Shown in pieces: positions 1 through 11,390 of a DNA stretch of 64,000 nucleotides. The stretch is from Cruorifilaria tuberocauda. Its lineage: Eukaryota > Nematoda > Chromadorea > Rhabditida > Onchocercidae. The notes beneath the pieces were generated by a model that was not told where the DNA came from, made no database searches, and was given only the letters and a program-made list of their open reading frames with translations. The stretch covers positions 1-64,000 of the forward strand of contig JABVXU010000316.1 of assembly GCA_013365365.1 (NCBI GenBank). Reading direction: 5' to 3'. A program made the translations under genes and the position numbers. Positions within the stretch are counted from its first letter, which is position 1. Each line of letters opens with the position of its first letter.

Positions 1-101
1 ATTTTAATTAATTAGTTAGCATAACAGTATTACAGTGAGAAATTCTTCTAAGTAAGCTGAAGAATTTGTTTCAAAACTTTTTAAAATGATTTTTATTTCA
101 G

Positions 102-169
102 ATGGACAGAACAAACGACCGTTTCCTCAGAAGTTTGGACTTCCAATGTCAAGTCGTTTCTGGGGTTAA
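102..169 (+). CDS. Last coding exon of a plus-strand gene entering from the left
   Basis: A good nematode acceptor (TTTTTATTTCAG) ends at 101. Of the three frames after it, the one starting at 104 gives a short basic, proline/phenylalanine-rich tail, RPFPQKFGLPMSSRFWG, then stops at 167-169. Two bases at 102-103 complete a codon from the previous exon outside the window. A polyadenylation signal follows at 357-362, which fits a terminal exon. Two other frames stay open longer (to about 314 and 237) but drift into AT-rich, Phe/Lys-rich sequence typical of non-coding DNA here. I do not recognise the protein. The gene converges on the minus-strand gene ending at 732. Confidence 0.5.
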
Positions 170-356
170 GCAACAACGCTTTTCATATCATCAAAATTAT
201 TTTGTCGCATTTTTTCAACAAAACATTCTATCATTTTCATTGATTATTTATTTCGTAGAAAAAAAAAAAAAACTTTGTAAGAGTTCTGTACGAATTTCTA
301 TGAAAAGTTATTGAGAGTAAAGTTTTCGTAAGAATATTTCAAATGTGCTTTATTAC

Positions 357-362
357 AATAAA
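357..362 (+). terminator. AATAAA polyadenylation signal
   Basis: Canonical AATAAA about 190 bases after the stop at 169; it would end the plus-strand gene. Confidence 0.5.
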
Positions 363-665
363 TTTTCTTTCTCTCTGGCTTGTAAACATATATTATCGAT
401 CAATTGGATCAATCAGTTCTTATTTAAATACATAAATTTTCATTAACATCGTTCATTTCATGATATGTTTTACAGAGTATATCATATCAAAAGATATAAA
501 TAAATGAATTTACAAAAATTTGAAATTGAAATTAAAAATGTGAAGAAATGATTTTGAAGAGAAGAAATTTTTTTTCTGCCATAAACAATGAAATATATGA
601 TATGACTTTTGGAATTTTCAAAATTAATCATTTATCATTTTTTTTTTGAGCTTATCATATAAAAT

Positions 666-671
666 TTTATT
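666..671 (-). terminator. AATAAA polyadenylation signal (minus strand)
   Basis: AATAAA on the minus strand about 60 bases after the stop at 732-734. The two convergent genes are separated by only about 300 bases between their signals. Confidence 0.5.
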
Positions 672-731
672 ACACTGTAAACATCATGACAAAAATTAAT
701 CAAATTTTATTGATTGATACAAAATTTATGA

Positions 732-926
732 TCAAACCATATTAGGACAATCATTTGGTTTACTTCCATGATCAGCTTTATCAGCATTCAATGTATTATC
801 ATTGATTTTCGTTGGTTGATTTTCTGCAACAAAACGTTGCCAAATACTCACGCGAACATTTTCCATGGTCGCAACAAATTGTCGCAACCCCTCGACGATA
901 GCTGCGATTCGATCTCCTGTCTGCAT
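732..926 (-). CDS. Last coding exon of a minus-strand gene
   Basis: On the minus strand a TTACAG acceptor (927-929) is followed by a 64-codon open frame. It begins MQTGDRIAAIVEGLRQF and ends NDCPNMV. The first half looks helical (IVEGLRQFVATMENVRVSIW) and the tail is polar. Composition is clearly more protein-like than flanking DNA, and the local GC is raised. A polyadenylation signal lies about 60 bases downstream. Possible upstream exons, all compatible with phase-0 introns, are 2654-2704 (acceptor TTATTACAG, donor GTAATA, reading ICTPTNGTYPCFQSSTS) and 3341-3424 (donor GTAAGA, ending SEAVEVDPNVQ). The first Met could instead be the true start. I do not recognise the family. Confidence 0.55.
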   Translation of the reverse strand: MQTGDRIAAIVEGLRQFVATMENVRVSIWQRFVAENQPTKINDNTLNADKADHGSKPNDCPNMV

Positions 927-2653
927 CTGTAATTTAAAACTTAATTTTTAAGAAAAAAATGCAGTTTTTTTTTTAAATCTAAATTTTAATCATAACTTTT
1001 TAGATTCTAAAAAAAAAAAAAGTAGGGGAATTTATATTTCTGATATACTCATTTTTCAATAATTAATAATTAATATTTCTCATTTATTGATAGTTCAATT
1101 AATTAGAACCATTAAATGATTGAGCGAGCGATTCTGATTACGAAAAGAGAAGTATTATAAGTTAATTTGAAATATTCGCTGTATTTATTACCTTTTCGAT
1201 CGCTCAATTAAATTGAATAAAATTTGAAATATTTAATGAAAATTTAAATAAAACAATTAAGTAATATTAAAATGCCTTATAAAATGATAAATTTTACATA
1301 CTAATATAATCCACATTTAAAAGTTTAATTTAAATTAAAAAAAAAATGCAAAATTATGTTGAATAAAAAAATTATAATACGAAAGATTATTTTGCATAAA
1401 AAGGAAATTATGATAAAAAAAAAAAAAAGAAACTATTAATAAATTAAAAATTTGATTAATTATAAAATTCATTATTCATAATTTTGTAAATTAGGTAAAT
1501 TAGGAAATTCATTTGAAATTTAGAAGATTGCTAAAATTCATTCAAAATTTCCAAAAATCATTAAATTCATTCTAAATAATAAAAATTGGTAAAAATCATA
1601 TTTAACGTTTATAAATTAAGCAAAATTCATCCAAAATTTCGCAAATCATAAAATCCATTGAGAATTTTTTCAAAAATTATGAAATTTCAAAAAAAATTAT
1701 ACAAGTTAAATGGAAACATTTTTGTATTATTGCATTAGACATTTCATGGATGCAATTGAAATAAAAGTGCATTTGCTATTATTTCAATCAGTAATGATAG
1801 ATAAGTACCAATTTTGAAAAATGTCTTCAGGAATGTCATCTTTTGAGAAACGAGTTAGATGATTTCAAAATGTGTTTCCATTTGCAAAGTGTCAAATAAA
1901 CTGATCATTCCTCGTTTCCTTTTTCTTTTCGATAAATCAAAGAAAAACGAATGAAATGATTTTAACAATAAGTTAAGAAAATAAAAAAAAAAAAAGAGAG
2001 AGAGAAAAAGAAAAAAAGGAGGAAAAAAGCTTGAGATATATTTCTGATTCAAAATTAATTTAAAAAAAAAGAAATGCAATAAATGGAAAGGAAAAGCTAA
2101 TAATTTCTCGTATTATTAGCTAATACAAGAGAAATTATGAAAATGACATTTGAAAGATAAGAAATTCAAAAATAGTTTAGTCGTTTTTTTTTTTTTCCGT
2201 TCCGGTTTGAAATTAATTTTTATATTACAATTTTTTGATCAATTAATACGTATCATATTCATTACTTAATCTATAATAATGGAATTAAACAAATTACTAT
2301 AATTTATAAGTAATTTTACAATTTTGAAATTTTAAAATTAATTTTTTCAATAGTTTAAATGTCAATTTGCTTGCAACTAATATTTATAACATACATAATA
2401 TTACTTAATATTATATCGTAATTGTGTCATTTTGAAAAACGAAATTGAGGTAATTTTTTTTTTTTTTTGTAAAGGACAGTATCATTAGAGGAAATTTGAA
2501 GAAATAAGAAAATTAATTATTTATTTTGAAAATTTTAAAACTTGAAATTAAAAAAAAAACAAAAATAAAAATTTAGTTATGAGAGAAAATTTACTGCAAT
2601 CTTTTTATCTCATCAATATTTTATACTTAATTTTTATATTACTCACATATTAC

Positions 2654-2704
2654 GCTTGTTGAACTTTGAAAGCATGGATAGGTGCCATTTGTTGGGGTGC
2701 ATAT
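2654..2704 (-). CDS. Candidate internal exon of the gene ending at 732
   Basis: A minus-strand island of raised GC between an acceptor (ATTACAG, 2705-2707) and two competing donors: GTAATA at 2653, and GTGAGT at 2646, which is the stronger site. Using the GTAATA donor it has 17 codons in phase 0 and joins in frame to the exon at 926. Using the GTGAGT donor the exon is 58 bases and the downstream frame does not fit. An alternative frame reads YAPQQMAPIHAFKVQQA and then stops. The exon is supported only by splice signals and composition. Confidence 0.3.
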
Positions 2705-3340
2705 CTGTAATAAATTGATATTCAAATATATTAAATGATAAAATGTTCGATCATTTCCAAAATTGATTTACAAATAAAATTAAATAAACTTTCAAAATTT
2801 TTGATTTAAAATATTTTCCAGACGTATAATGGAAAATTTGATGTAAAATAATTTAAAAATTGAAGTGAAATGTGATAAATAGAAAATTAAACGATCATTA
2901 TAAACACTTAGTTTACTTAGAAACAATTTATATTTATATAACAAAAAAAAAAAAAAAAAGAAAACTTCTATAAAAGTTTTATAAATTAACCTTAATCAAG
3001 GTATATATCAGCTCTCTACCACAAATACGAAAATGATTTGTTGTTATGAATTGTTCCTTTTTTTGAAATGGACTTATTAATTTATTAAAAGTACCAAATG
3101 GCTACAAAGAATTTCAAAAAAGATAAATGAATAAATAAATAAGGATGAAAGAATCAAAAGAAGATAAAATTTAGTATTGATTGAAAAGTGTTTTAAATAC
3201 TAAAGAATAAAATATCATTATCATTTTAGGATAAACTGGAATTCAATTATTCTGATTAATCATTTGTATCAAAAAATAAAATATTAAACCATTTGTGTAA
3301 ATTTCACAATTTCGAATTGATTAAAGTAATTTAATCTTAC

Positions 3341-3424
3341 TTGAACATTAGGATCTACTTCGACTGCTTCCGAAATAGAATATTTGATCATAAATATCAT
3401 AAATATATGAAATAAACTAGTTTT
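3341..3424 (-). CDS. Candidate upstream exon of the gene ending at 732
   Basis: On the minus strand a GTAAGA donor at 3340 follows the protein-like segment ISEAVEVDPNVQ. The possible acceptor TTCCAG (3425-3427) gives 28 codons, but the first half is AT-rich and poorly protein-like, so the true acceptor may be closer to the donor. Ends in phase 0, compatible with the exon at 2704. Confidence 0.25.
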
Positions 3425-3970
3425 CTGGAATATCCAGAAACTTGAAGAGCCCATATTCCAGCTTCCAACTTTGATTTTTATTTTGAAAAAAAAAAAACAA
3501 TTATTAATCAAAGTATAAACTTTAACATTTCAATTATTTTCTTTTTTTACTTTCAATTATGAAAATTATTTCATCTATTAAATTAACTAATTAATAAATT
3601 AATGATTCATCTAAGTTATATTTAACTTAACAAATTAATTAACCATTAGTATTAAGTTTACTTAATTAAGCATTTATATTAAGTTTTCATTTCCACAAAT
3701 CATTACTACGAAAGTAACTAATAAATCAATGATTGATCCAAACAGTACACAACCTCACATCTAATGTCACATACATCTAAACAGTACACAACCTCACATC
3801 TAATGTGACATAATTTGATTGCATCATACCAAAATGGTTCATCCTACCTGATTGCTGCTTATCCCATCAACAACTATTTATTTTCCCAAATTATCATAAA
3901 TATGTGACTCTTAAATGGAACAACCCATCGATTAACAATCAACACAGATAAGATAACAAATAAAAGAGGG

Positions 3971-4006
<36 letters not shown>

Positions 4007-5950
4007 GAAAAAAAAATTACTGATAAATGCAAAAATGATGATCCAAATGAAAATCAAACCTATTGAAGAGAAAAAAAAAAAAAAGAGAAATATCTGAAAT
4101 GTATAAATTTTGCCGATAATATTTTATGCTCTAAAATACAAATCAGATGAAATGGTATGTATGATATGTGTAATATTTCGTTCATTAACATATCTTTTTT
4201 TTTTTTACCTTTCCATTATCAATGCTTCAATATCACTCTTTTTTTATTTTTTATTATGCAAAGTCATTTTTGCTTTTATTTTTATTAAACCAATAGTTGA
4301 GATATTTAAAAAAAAAAAAATTATTTGCAAAAAGAAAAAAAAATTTTTTTGATTTCTTCTAAAATTTTATCAATTTAATTTTGAGTAAATTCTTATCATT
4401 TATATCACTTTGATTTTATTCTAGTAAAGTATAATTAAAAAAATAATTATTCGGTTAAAGTATGGTATAAAGGGTAAAGTATATATATTTAAAATGTATA
4501 AACTTTCAAAGTATAGATTGAAATAGCTAAAATAGTTTAGTTGATGAAATGCGAATTTTTTGCTCTCATATTATTTAGACGATTATTATTTTGATTCGAA
4601 ATTAAAATTTTAAGAAATCGATGAAATTTACTTATCTATCATTAGCTATGATAAATATACGTATCTTTATCATTGATTTACTCTTAAAAGAAAGATAAAG
4701 ATCGGCAAAGAAAATTTTGAATTTTTTCAATTTCTTCAAATTTTCATCATTTGAAAAATTTCCACAAATATAAATTGCCAAATATAAAAAAAAAAATTGA
4801 AAAGGGTAATAATAGTTTAATTATTATACCTAAATCATTAAAATTATAACAGTGTAGTGCACATTTCTCATTTTTCAATGAAATATTTTGAAACTTAAAT
4901 CTAATAAAACTTTTAGTTAATACTTTTTTAGATCTTCAATTATTTCATCTCTCATGGGATTTTAAACAGTAGTAGATATCAATTGCAATTTTCAAATTTG
5001 CAGATTTTCCACAATTGTCTCTCTCTCTCTCTCTCTCTCTTTTCAAATCATTTCCGTTTTATAGCATGAAAAATATTTTAAGCTTGCAAAAAACCACATT
5101 TCTTATATAATGAATTGATTTTCAGTAATTTTATTCAAAATATTGCAAATTTTTTACTTAGCAAATTTATCATGTAAATTCATGTTGTAAAAATATACAT
5201 GAATTAAAATTTTTGCTACATTTGATGGAAAGGTTTATAATTTCAAAAATTTTCTTCCTTTTCTTTTTTTCTTTCTTTTTTTACTCGAATCTTTTTCAAA
5301 ACGATCATTTTCAGACATCTTTTTTATATGAAATGTAATTTTATCGATCATGCAATATAATCATGTCAAATTTGACGGATAAAAATATATTTTAATTTTT
5401 TTTTTTGCTTCTTTTATCTACCAATATAATTCGTTCAATTTTTTAAATATAATCGAAATCAATTGAAAAATAAAATTAGAATGTCTAGAAGAATCTTTTA
5501 GATGCTAAATATAGTTATTTATCAGATAAGAAAAGATTTGACCTGAAGATGAGAATGGAAACATGAGCTGAGCTTCCAATAAACAGTCTTATCTTATCGT
5601 TCGCTCTGCTTTCATTCTGTAATTTCATCCTTTCATTAATTTATGGGTTGAACTTATTGATTGAATGGCACGAATGAATAAATATATTTGAAAAAAAAAA
5701 ATAGGAATTGATTGATTAATTACAAATAATTACAAATAGATCGAGAAAGATAAAGTTAGATGGAAAATGGAAGAAAACGAAAAAGTTTTGATGGTATCAG
5801 ATGGTATGCAATGGTTAATATTGTATTTTAAATGTATTTTAATCATTTTAAAAATTTACGGATTAATGGTTTTAATTCCTAAAACGATGATATTGTTTTA
5901 TAAACAAAATAATCGATTAAATGGATAAATTGGATGAATGAAGAATAAAC

Positions 5951-6291
5951 CGAAAAGACGACTAAATCAAAATTAAGCAAAATTAATTTCCATATGAGTA
6001 AACAATTATTGTAGATATTATGAAAATTCGCTAGTCCTTTTTGTTTTTTCAATACTTTAATTATTTTTTAATAGCATTGATTGATTGATATATTCAGCAA
6101 AATCGATTCATTGGTACCGAAAAGACGACTAAATACTGGAATAAAGTTTGGGCAAAAGTAATTTCCATATGAGTAAACAATTATTTTAGATACTATGAAA
6201 ATTCGCTAGTCCTTTTTGTTTTTTCAATACTTTAATTATTTTTTAATAGCATTGATTGATTGATAAATTCAGCAAAATCGATTCATAGGTA
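5951..6291. repeat. Two-copy tandem duplication of about 170 bp
   Basis: Both copies start CGAAAAGACGACTAAAT (5951 and 6118), then share a block with CATATGAGTAAACAATTATT and AAAATTCGCTAGTCC, and end near CAGCAAAATCGATTCAT. The start-to-start distance is 167 bases and the inner block is offset by 175 because of a small insertion. Identity is high, so the duplication is recent. Confidence 0.85.
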
Positions 6292-7059
6292 AACTTGAAA
6301 AATCTGATTTATTTGATATATTGTTAGGTAAAATGGATTAAAGTAGCTTTATTGAGATAATCGTATTAATGCTTATCAATCAAAATTATTTAAGCTTTGT
6401 TTAAGCTGTATTTATGCTTATATTTTATCACATTATCAAAATCATTTAAGCTTTAAGCTTTGTTTATGCTTATATCTATCATATTCTGAAACTTTGGATT
6501 ATCTATTTTGATAATGTGAATTTGTTTTATTTCACTTTTTCATTAATCATTTCTTTTCCAACATTTTTTTTTTTTTGTTTCATTTTTATCAGTATTACAT
6601 TTCTCTTCGTTCGGTTCATTCACTCATAAATTTATTCTTTCATTTCTCTTGTAAATTCAATCAGTTCCTCTTAGTTCATCGTTCTATCATCGATCTTGCG
6701 GACAATCTGTTTGATAAAATCATTTATCCTTTTTATCATTTATCTATTTATTTATTAACTTTGCTTATTTCTTGTTTTATTTCAGAATTTTAACCTCGTC
6801 AAACTTTTTCTTCATCCTCTTTTTAACTCAATGTTAAATCATTTCCTTCTATTGAGAGAGGAAAATCGAAGATTTTTAATTTAAGTGCTGTTTTTTATCC
6901 TCTTTCGATTTCGCCCAACAAGAGTATATCATATCATTTCATGCTCTTTTTTTTTTAAACATCGAATATAGTTCATTTTGATGAAATGAAAATTAACATA
7001 ATATCCGTTGATCGTTATACGTATTGTCATACCATTTCATATATATTTATTTAATCATT

Positions 7060-7585
7060 TGGATTAAATTTTAAAATTTCATTTTTTCATTTCTTTACTT
7101 AACTTATATTTATTCGGAAAGCAAAAAAAAAAAACAAAACAAAATCGTAGTATTAATTTTAAATTTTAAAATTTCATATTTGTTTATTACTTTGTTTATA
7201 CTTAATCCAAGTACAAAGAAACAAAAGAAGAATGCTTAATTATAGTATTAATTTTAAATTTTCATATTTATTCTTTATTTTGCTTATATTTACTCCAATC
7301 TTTACTTTACTTATATTTATTCCAAGGACAAAAAAAACCAAAAAAAAATGTTTAACTGTAGTGTTAATTTTAAATTTTAGAATTTCATAAAAAACAAAGA
7401 TGACGCTTAACTGTAGTATTAACTTTTTTAATTTCAGATTTATTCATAACCTTGATTATTCCAAAAATAAATTAAATATACTTTACTGTAGTATTAATTT
7501 TAAAGTTTAAAATTTCATATTTATTTATTACCTCATTTACATTTATTCCAAAAAACAAAATTACTTAATTGTAGCATTAATTTCT
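7060..7585. repeat. Irregular tandem repeat built on a TAGTATTAATTTTAAA core
   Basis: At least six degraded copies of a core close to GTAGTATTAATTTTAAATTT, often followed by AAATTTCATATTTATT and a 'TTTATTCCAAA..ACAAAA' segment. They lie near 7147, 7242, 7350, 7408, 7482 and 7570, with spacing varying from about 60 to 110 bases. Confidence 0.6.
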
Positions 7586-7976
7586 CATTTAATATTCAAT
7601 CTTCAAATAATCCATTGATTAAAAAAAAATTTTTTTCAAAACCTTTTCTTTGCTTTACTTTCCCTTCCTTTCATTCCTGTTTTTTTTTCCCTCTTTCTTA
7701 CTACAGTATTCTCATTTTTCATCTAATTTTCATTCCTAAAATAAAAAATAAAAAAGAAAAAAAAAAGAAAGAAAATGAAAAACCGTTCAAGAATTGTAAA
7801 TAAATGGTTTGCACTTCTATTAGTGCGACGTGCAACAGAAATTATCACCTTGTCTAACTTTGCAAATAAAGTCCTTATTTGTCAATCAATTTTTTTTTTT
7901 TTTTGTTTTTTTTGGAAATAAACATAGATCAGGTTTTTTCTTTTTCCTTATTAACAAAACTATAGCGCAATTTAAT

Positions 7977-8011
<35 letters not shown>

Positions 8012-9267
8012 AAGAGAGAAAAGAAAAAGGAATTTAAAAATAGGTACTTTATGCAAGAGAGGGAAAAAAAAAAGAAAATTTTATTTTAATACAGTAAAAT
8101 CTGTATTGTACAATTTTGTAATATTACAATGTTTAGCTATAAGTTGTTTATCTTTCGAACATTTTTGTTTTCTTTTTTTTTTTCATTTTTAAAATAAGCA
8201 TCGACATTATTAACATTTCCAAAAGTACATTCCAAAATGTTTGGTTTAAAAATTGTCCTTTTACTCTTTCTCTCTCTCAAAAAAAAAAAAAAAAAGGAAA
8301 AATTTTCTGTAAAAAAAAAGAAAACTTCCTTAGCATTTAACAATTACACAAGATATATCACAAAAACGATAAGAAATGGATATTTATTATTTTTACCTGT
8401 TTGATAAAATCTTAAATGCTTAAATATTTGATATCAGTTTTTAAAAAAAAAAAAACTGCCATTAATTAAGTTTATTTTAATTCAATTTACATTTTTTTAA
8501 TTTGCAATATAACAGGTTCTTGCAATATATTTATAGATGTGACAAAAAAAAATGAAACCAAAAAAAAAGGTAAAAAGTTAAAAAAAAGAAAAAAAACACA
8601 TTTGAAATTGTATTTTAAATTTTGAAATTCCTTTTTTCTATTATGACGGCGAACAAAAAAAAAAGTTTTATCTGATAAAAAAAAAATAGATAAATGATGG
8701 ATATGATAGGTGAAAAGAAAATAATGAATTTGGAATTTAAAAAAAAAAAAAAAAAAGGTGAACGTAGCAGTGAAACGAGAATGGTATTTGTTATACTTTT
8801 CCTCCCCTCTTTTTCAAATTTAAATTAAATTAAATAAATTGAAAAAGTGTTTTTGCTTGTTTCGTTGTTTCGTACTTTCCCTTTTGTTTCTCTCTCCCTA
8901 TTAAAGGTCAAAATAATTTCTTCTGGAAAATATATGTAAAGCTTAAGCTTAAGCTTATAACATACATAATATATCCTTTCTGGATAAAAATGCCTTTTTA
9001 GTTTTTTTTGCACTTTCTAGCACTCTTAATATTAGGAACCAATTCTTTTTTTTTTCTTTAAATTTTGTTTTTTTCTAAATTTTTTCTTTTTTTGTGAAAA
9101 AAAGACAGAGAGGGCCTATTTAGTTCAATGCCCCTAAAATGCCTAACATGTAATCAACGGAACATTTGGGAAAAATGCACTTTAAAATGAAAAAAAAAAG
9201 ATTTTTCTCTAATTTTTTTTTCAACCGTTTTTATTTCCCTCCTTTACTTTTTTTTCTTCCTCTTTAC

Positions 9268-9298
<31 letters not shown>

Positions 9299-9902
9299 TC
9301 TTTTCTTTTTCCCTTTCTAAACTTTTCCTTCATTCTTCGCAAACAATTTCACCCATTTTTAAACATTTTCAAATACACTCTCGATTCTTGAAAATGGCGC
9401 TTTTCCTTCTGCTTCCTCTAAACAATTCAATGATCGTTTTTAATCTTTCTTGTTTTTTTTTTTTTTTGAAATGCCATTTAAATCTTATATCAAAAATAAT
9501 CAACAAATCTTTTCATTTATAATTTCAAAAAGTTTTAAACTTTTATCAGATGGTATCATTGATAAATATTTCTATTATTTAAAAAAAATATATCATATTA
9601 TTCCTCTTTTTTTAAAAATTTTTTATTATATTCTTATACTTTTATTATTTTATTTATATATTTCTAATAATATCACTTTAAAAACTCAACATTTGAAATT
9701 AAAATAATAATATTAGCAGTATTAGCATTTTTGAATTATATGATAAATGCTACTAAATTGTTAATCCTTTAACTTTTTTTTAACTTTTCCTTTTAACCTT
9801 TAATTTTAACTTCAAAAAATTTTTTAATCCAAATATAAAAGCATAAAATTTGAAGGTTTTTTTTTCTTATAATTATATCAAAAATAATATTATCAAGATT
9901 AT

Positions 9903-9958
9903 TATTAAAGGTAAAAAAAGAATTTTATCCGTTAAAATTTTAAAAAGTAGGATAAAGG

Positions 9959-9997
<39 letters not shown>

Positions 9998-10186
9998 TAG
10001 GAAAGAGGGAGAGTTGAAAATTTATTAAAGGTAAAGAAAGAATTTTATCCGGTAAAATTTTAAAAAGTAGGATAAAGGAAAGAAAGAGAGAGAGAGAGAG
10101 AGAGGTAGGAAAGAGGGAGAGTTGAAAAATTATTAAAGGTAAAAAGAGAATTTTATCCGGTAAAATTTTAAAAACTAGGATAGGGG

Positions 10187-10217
<31 letters not shown>

Positions 10218-10224
10218 AGTTGAA
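9903..10224. repeat. Three-copy minisatellite containing variable (GA)n tracts
   Basis: Copies start at 9903, 10022 and 10131 with TATTAAAGGTAAA. Each contains GAATTTTATCCG followed by TAAAATTTTAAAAA and GATA-GG, then a (GA)n tract and AGAGGGAGAGTTGAAAA. Lengths are about 119, 109 and 94 bases; most of the difference is in the number of GA units, so the unit expanded first and the internal microsatellite diverged afterwards. Confidence 0.85.
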
Positions 10225-10252
10225 AAAGTGGAAAAAAGGAAAGGGAGAAAGG

Positions 10253-10438
10253 ATGAAAGGTCATGGATACATCATGCTGGATGATGAATTGATAATGGAA
10301 GCTGAAGCAGTAACAAATGAAGCGCCCGTATCACCTCATTGCGCATTATCAGTTTTTCTTCCGATCCAAACTATCATCTCTGCCAGTTTGAACATCTTCA
10401 TTAGAATGCACTTTAATAAATACAAATCAATCCACTAA
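10253..10438 (+). CDS. Exon-like island: 61-codon open frame of unknown product
   Basis: A GC-richer island in very AT-rich surroundings carries an ATG-started frame beginning MKGHGYIMLDDELIMEAEA and continuing VTNEAPVSPHCALSVFLPIQ. The first two thirds are acidic and protein-like. The last third (from about residue 40) is less convincing, so a real exon could end earlier. No clear donor or acceptor was settled on, and a second frame on the minus strand is partly open (KVHSNEDVQTGRDDSLDRKK). The island lies between (GA)n on its left and (CT)n on its right. Function unknown; it may be a gene remnant. Confidence 0.3.
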   Translation: MKGHGYIMLDDELIMEAEAVTNEAPVSPHCALSVFLPIQTIISASLNIFIRMHFNKYKSIH

Positions 10439-10472
10439 AAGGAAAAAAGGAAAATTTTTTTTTACCCCTCCC

Positions 10473-10504
<32 letters not shown>

Positions 10505-10801
10505 GCGATGTATTTTTGTCTTTATCATCTTCTGTACTGATATTAAGAAATGATAGAAATTGTTATCAATCTTTTCTCCTATCTCTATCATTTTCACTTT
10601 TTGAACTTTTCTTGCACTTTATTATTTTTTTTTTCTCTTTTTTCATCTCTTATCTTCTTCCTCTCTTTCTCTCCTTTCATCTTTTCTTCACTCATTCTCA
10701 TTCCTTCTTCATTTTATGATAAATTTTTGAAATTTGCTAAAAAATTTTTCGTTTAAATTTCTAGAAATTAATCGAACAGTTTGTACAATAAGTAATTTTC
10801 C

Positions 10802-10832
<31 letters not shown>

Positions 10833-11356
10833 ACTCTCTCTTTCTCCCTTTGTATTGTATTGTATGTTTTATGATAGTAATAATGATGATTCAATGTTTT
10901 TTGCATTTAACTTGTGATAATAATTTACTTTCATTAATAATTGATTAATTCAAAATTTCAGAATAGTTGCTTTTTAAATAAACATTATTAATAATTTAAT
11001 TAAAATGTGTAAATTCAATTGTTGCAAAAGATGGTGAGAAAAGTTTTTTTTTTTTCTTTTGTCAAAAATTATAATGAAAGTATGAAAGTTTTCAGTCAGG
11101 GAGAGATTTTCTTGACAATCGGAAATGTTTCACATTGATTGAAATTAAGGAGGAATATTTTGATATTTGATAAATAGCAATATTTTCATTTCCTTTTTCA
11201 AGAGCAAACAATGGAACGGAAATAATTCAGAACTGATATACTGGAAATATTGGAAATACATTCAGTAGTATATTATCATTGTTAATTGATTTAAATTTAA
11301 GGATGGAAGAAAGGCTAGTTTGAGTTGAAATTAAAATAAGAGAAACTCATCAATGC

Positions 11357-11390
<34 letters not shown>

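Larger units (their letters stand above)
3425..9902. other. AT-rich gene-free stretch with microsatellites and short tandem duplications
   Basis: No exon-like segment stands out. Poly-A and poly-T runs of 8-20 bases recur every few hundred bases. (GA)n or (CT)n tracts lie at 3975-4003, 5019-5040, 7978-8005 and 9269-9294. A 27-base direct repeat starts at 3741 and again at 3780. The larger repeats at 5951-6291 and 7060-7585 are listed separately. Open frames here are phenylalanine/lysine-rich translations of T and A runs. Confidence 0.6.

Noticed and set aside
7615..9522. Several frames of 60-120 codons with Arg-Glu or Ser-Leu repeats
   Set aside because: They are (GA)n/(CT)n microsatellites read as RE or SL repeats between poly-A/T runs.
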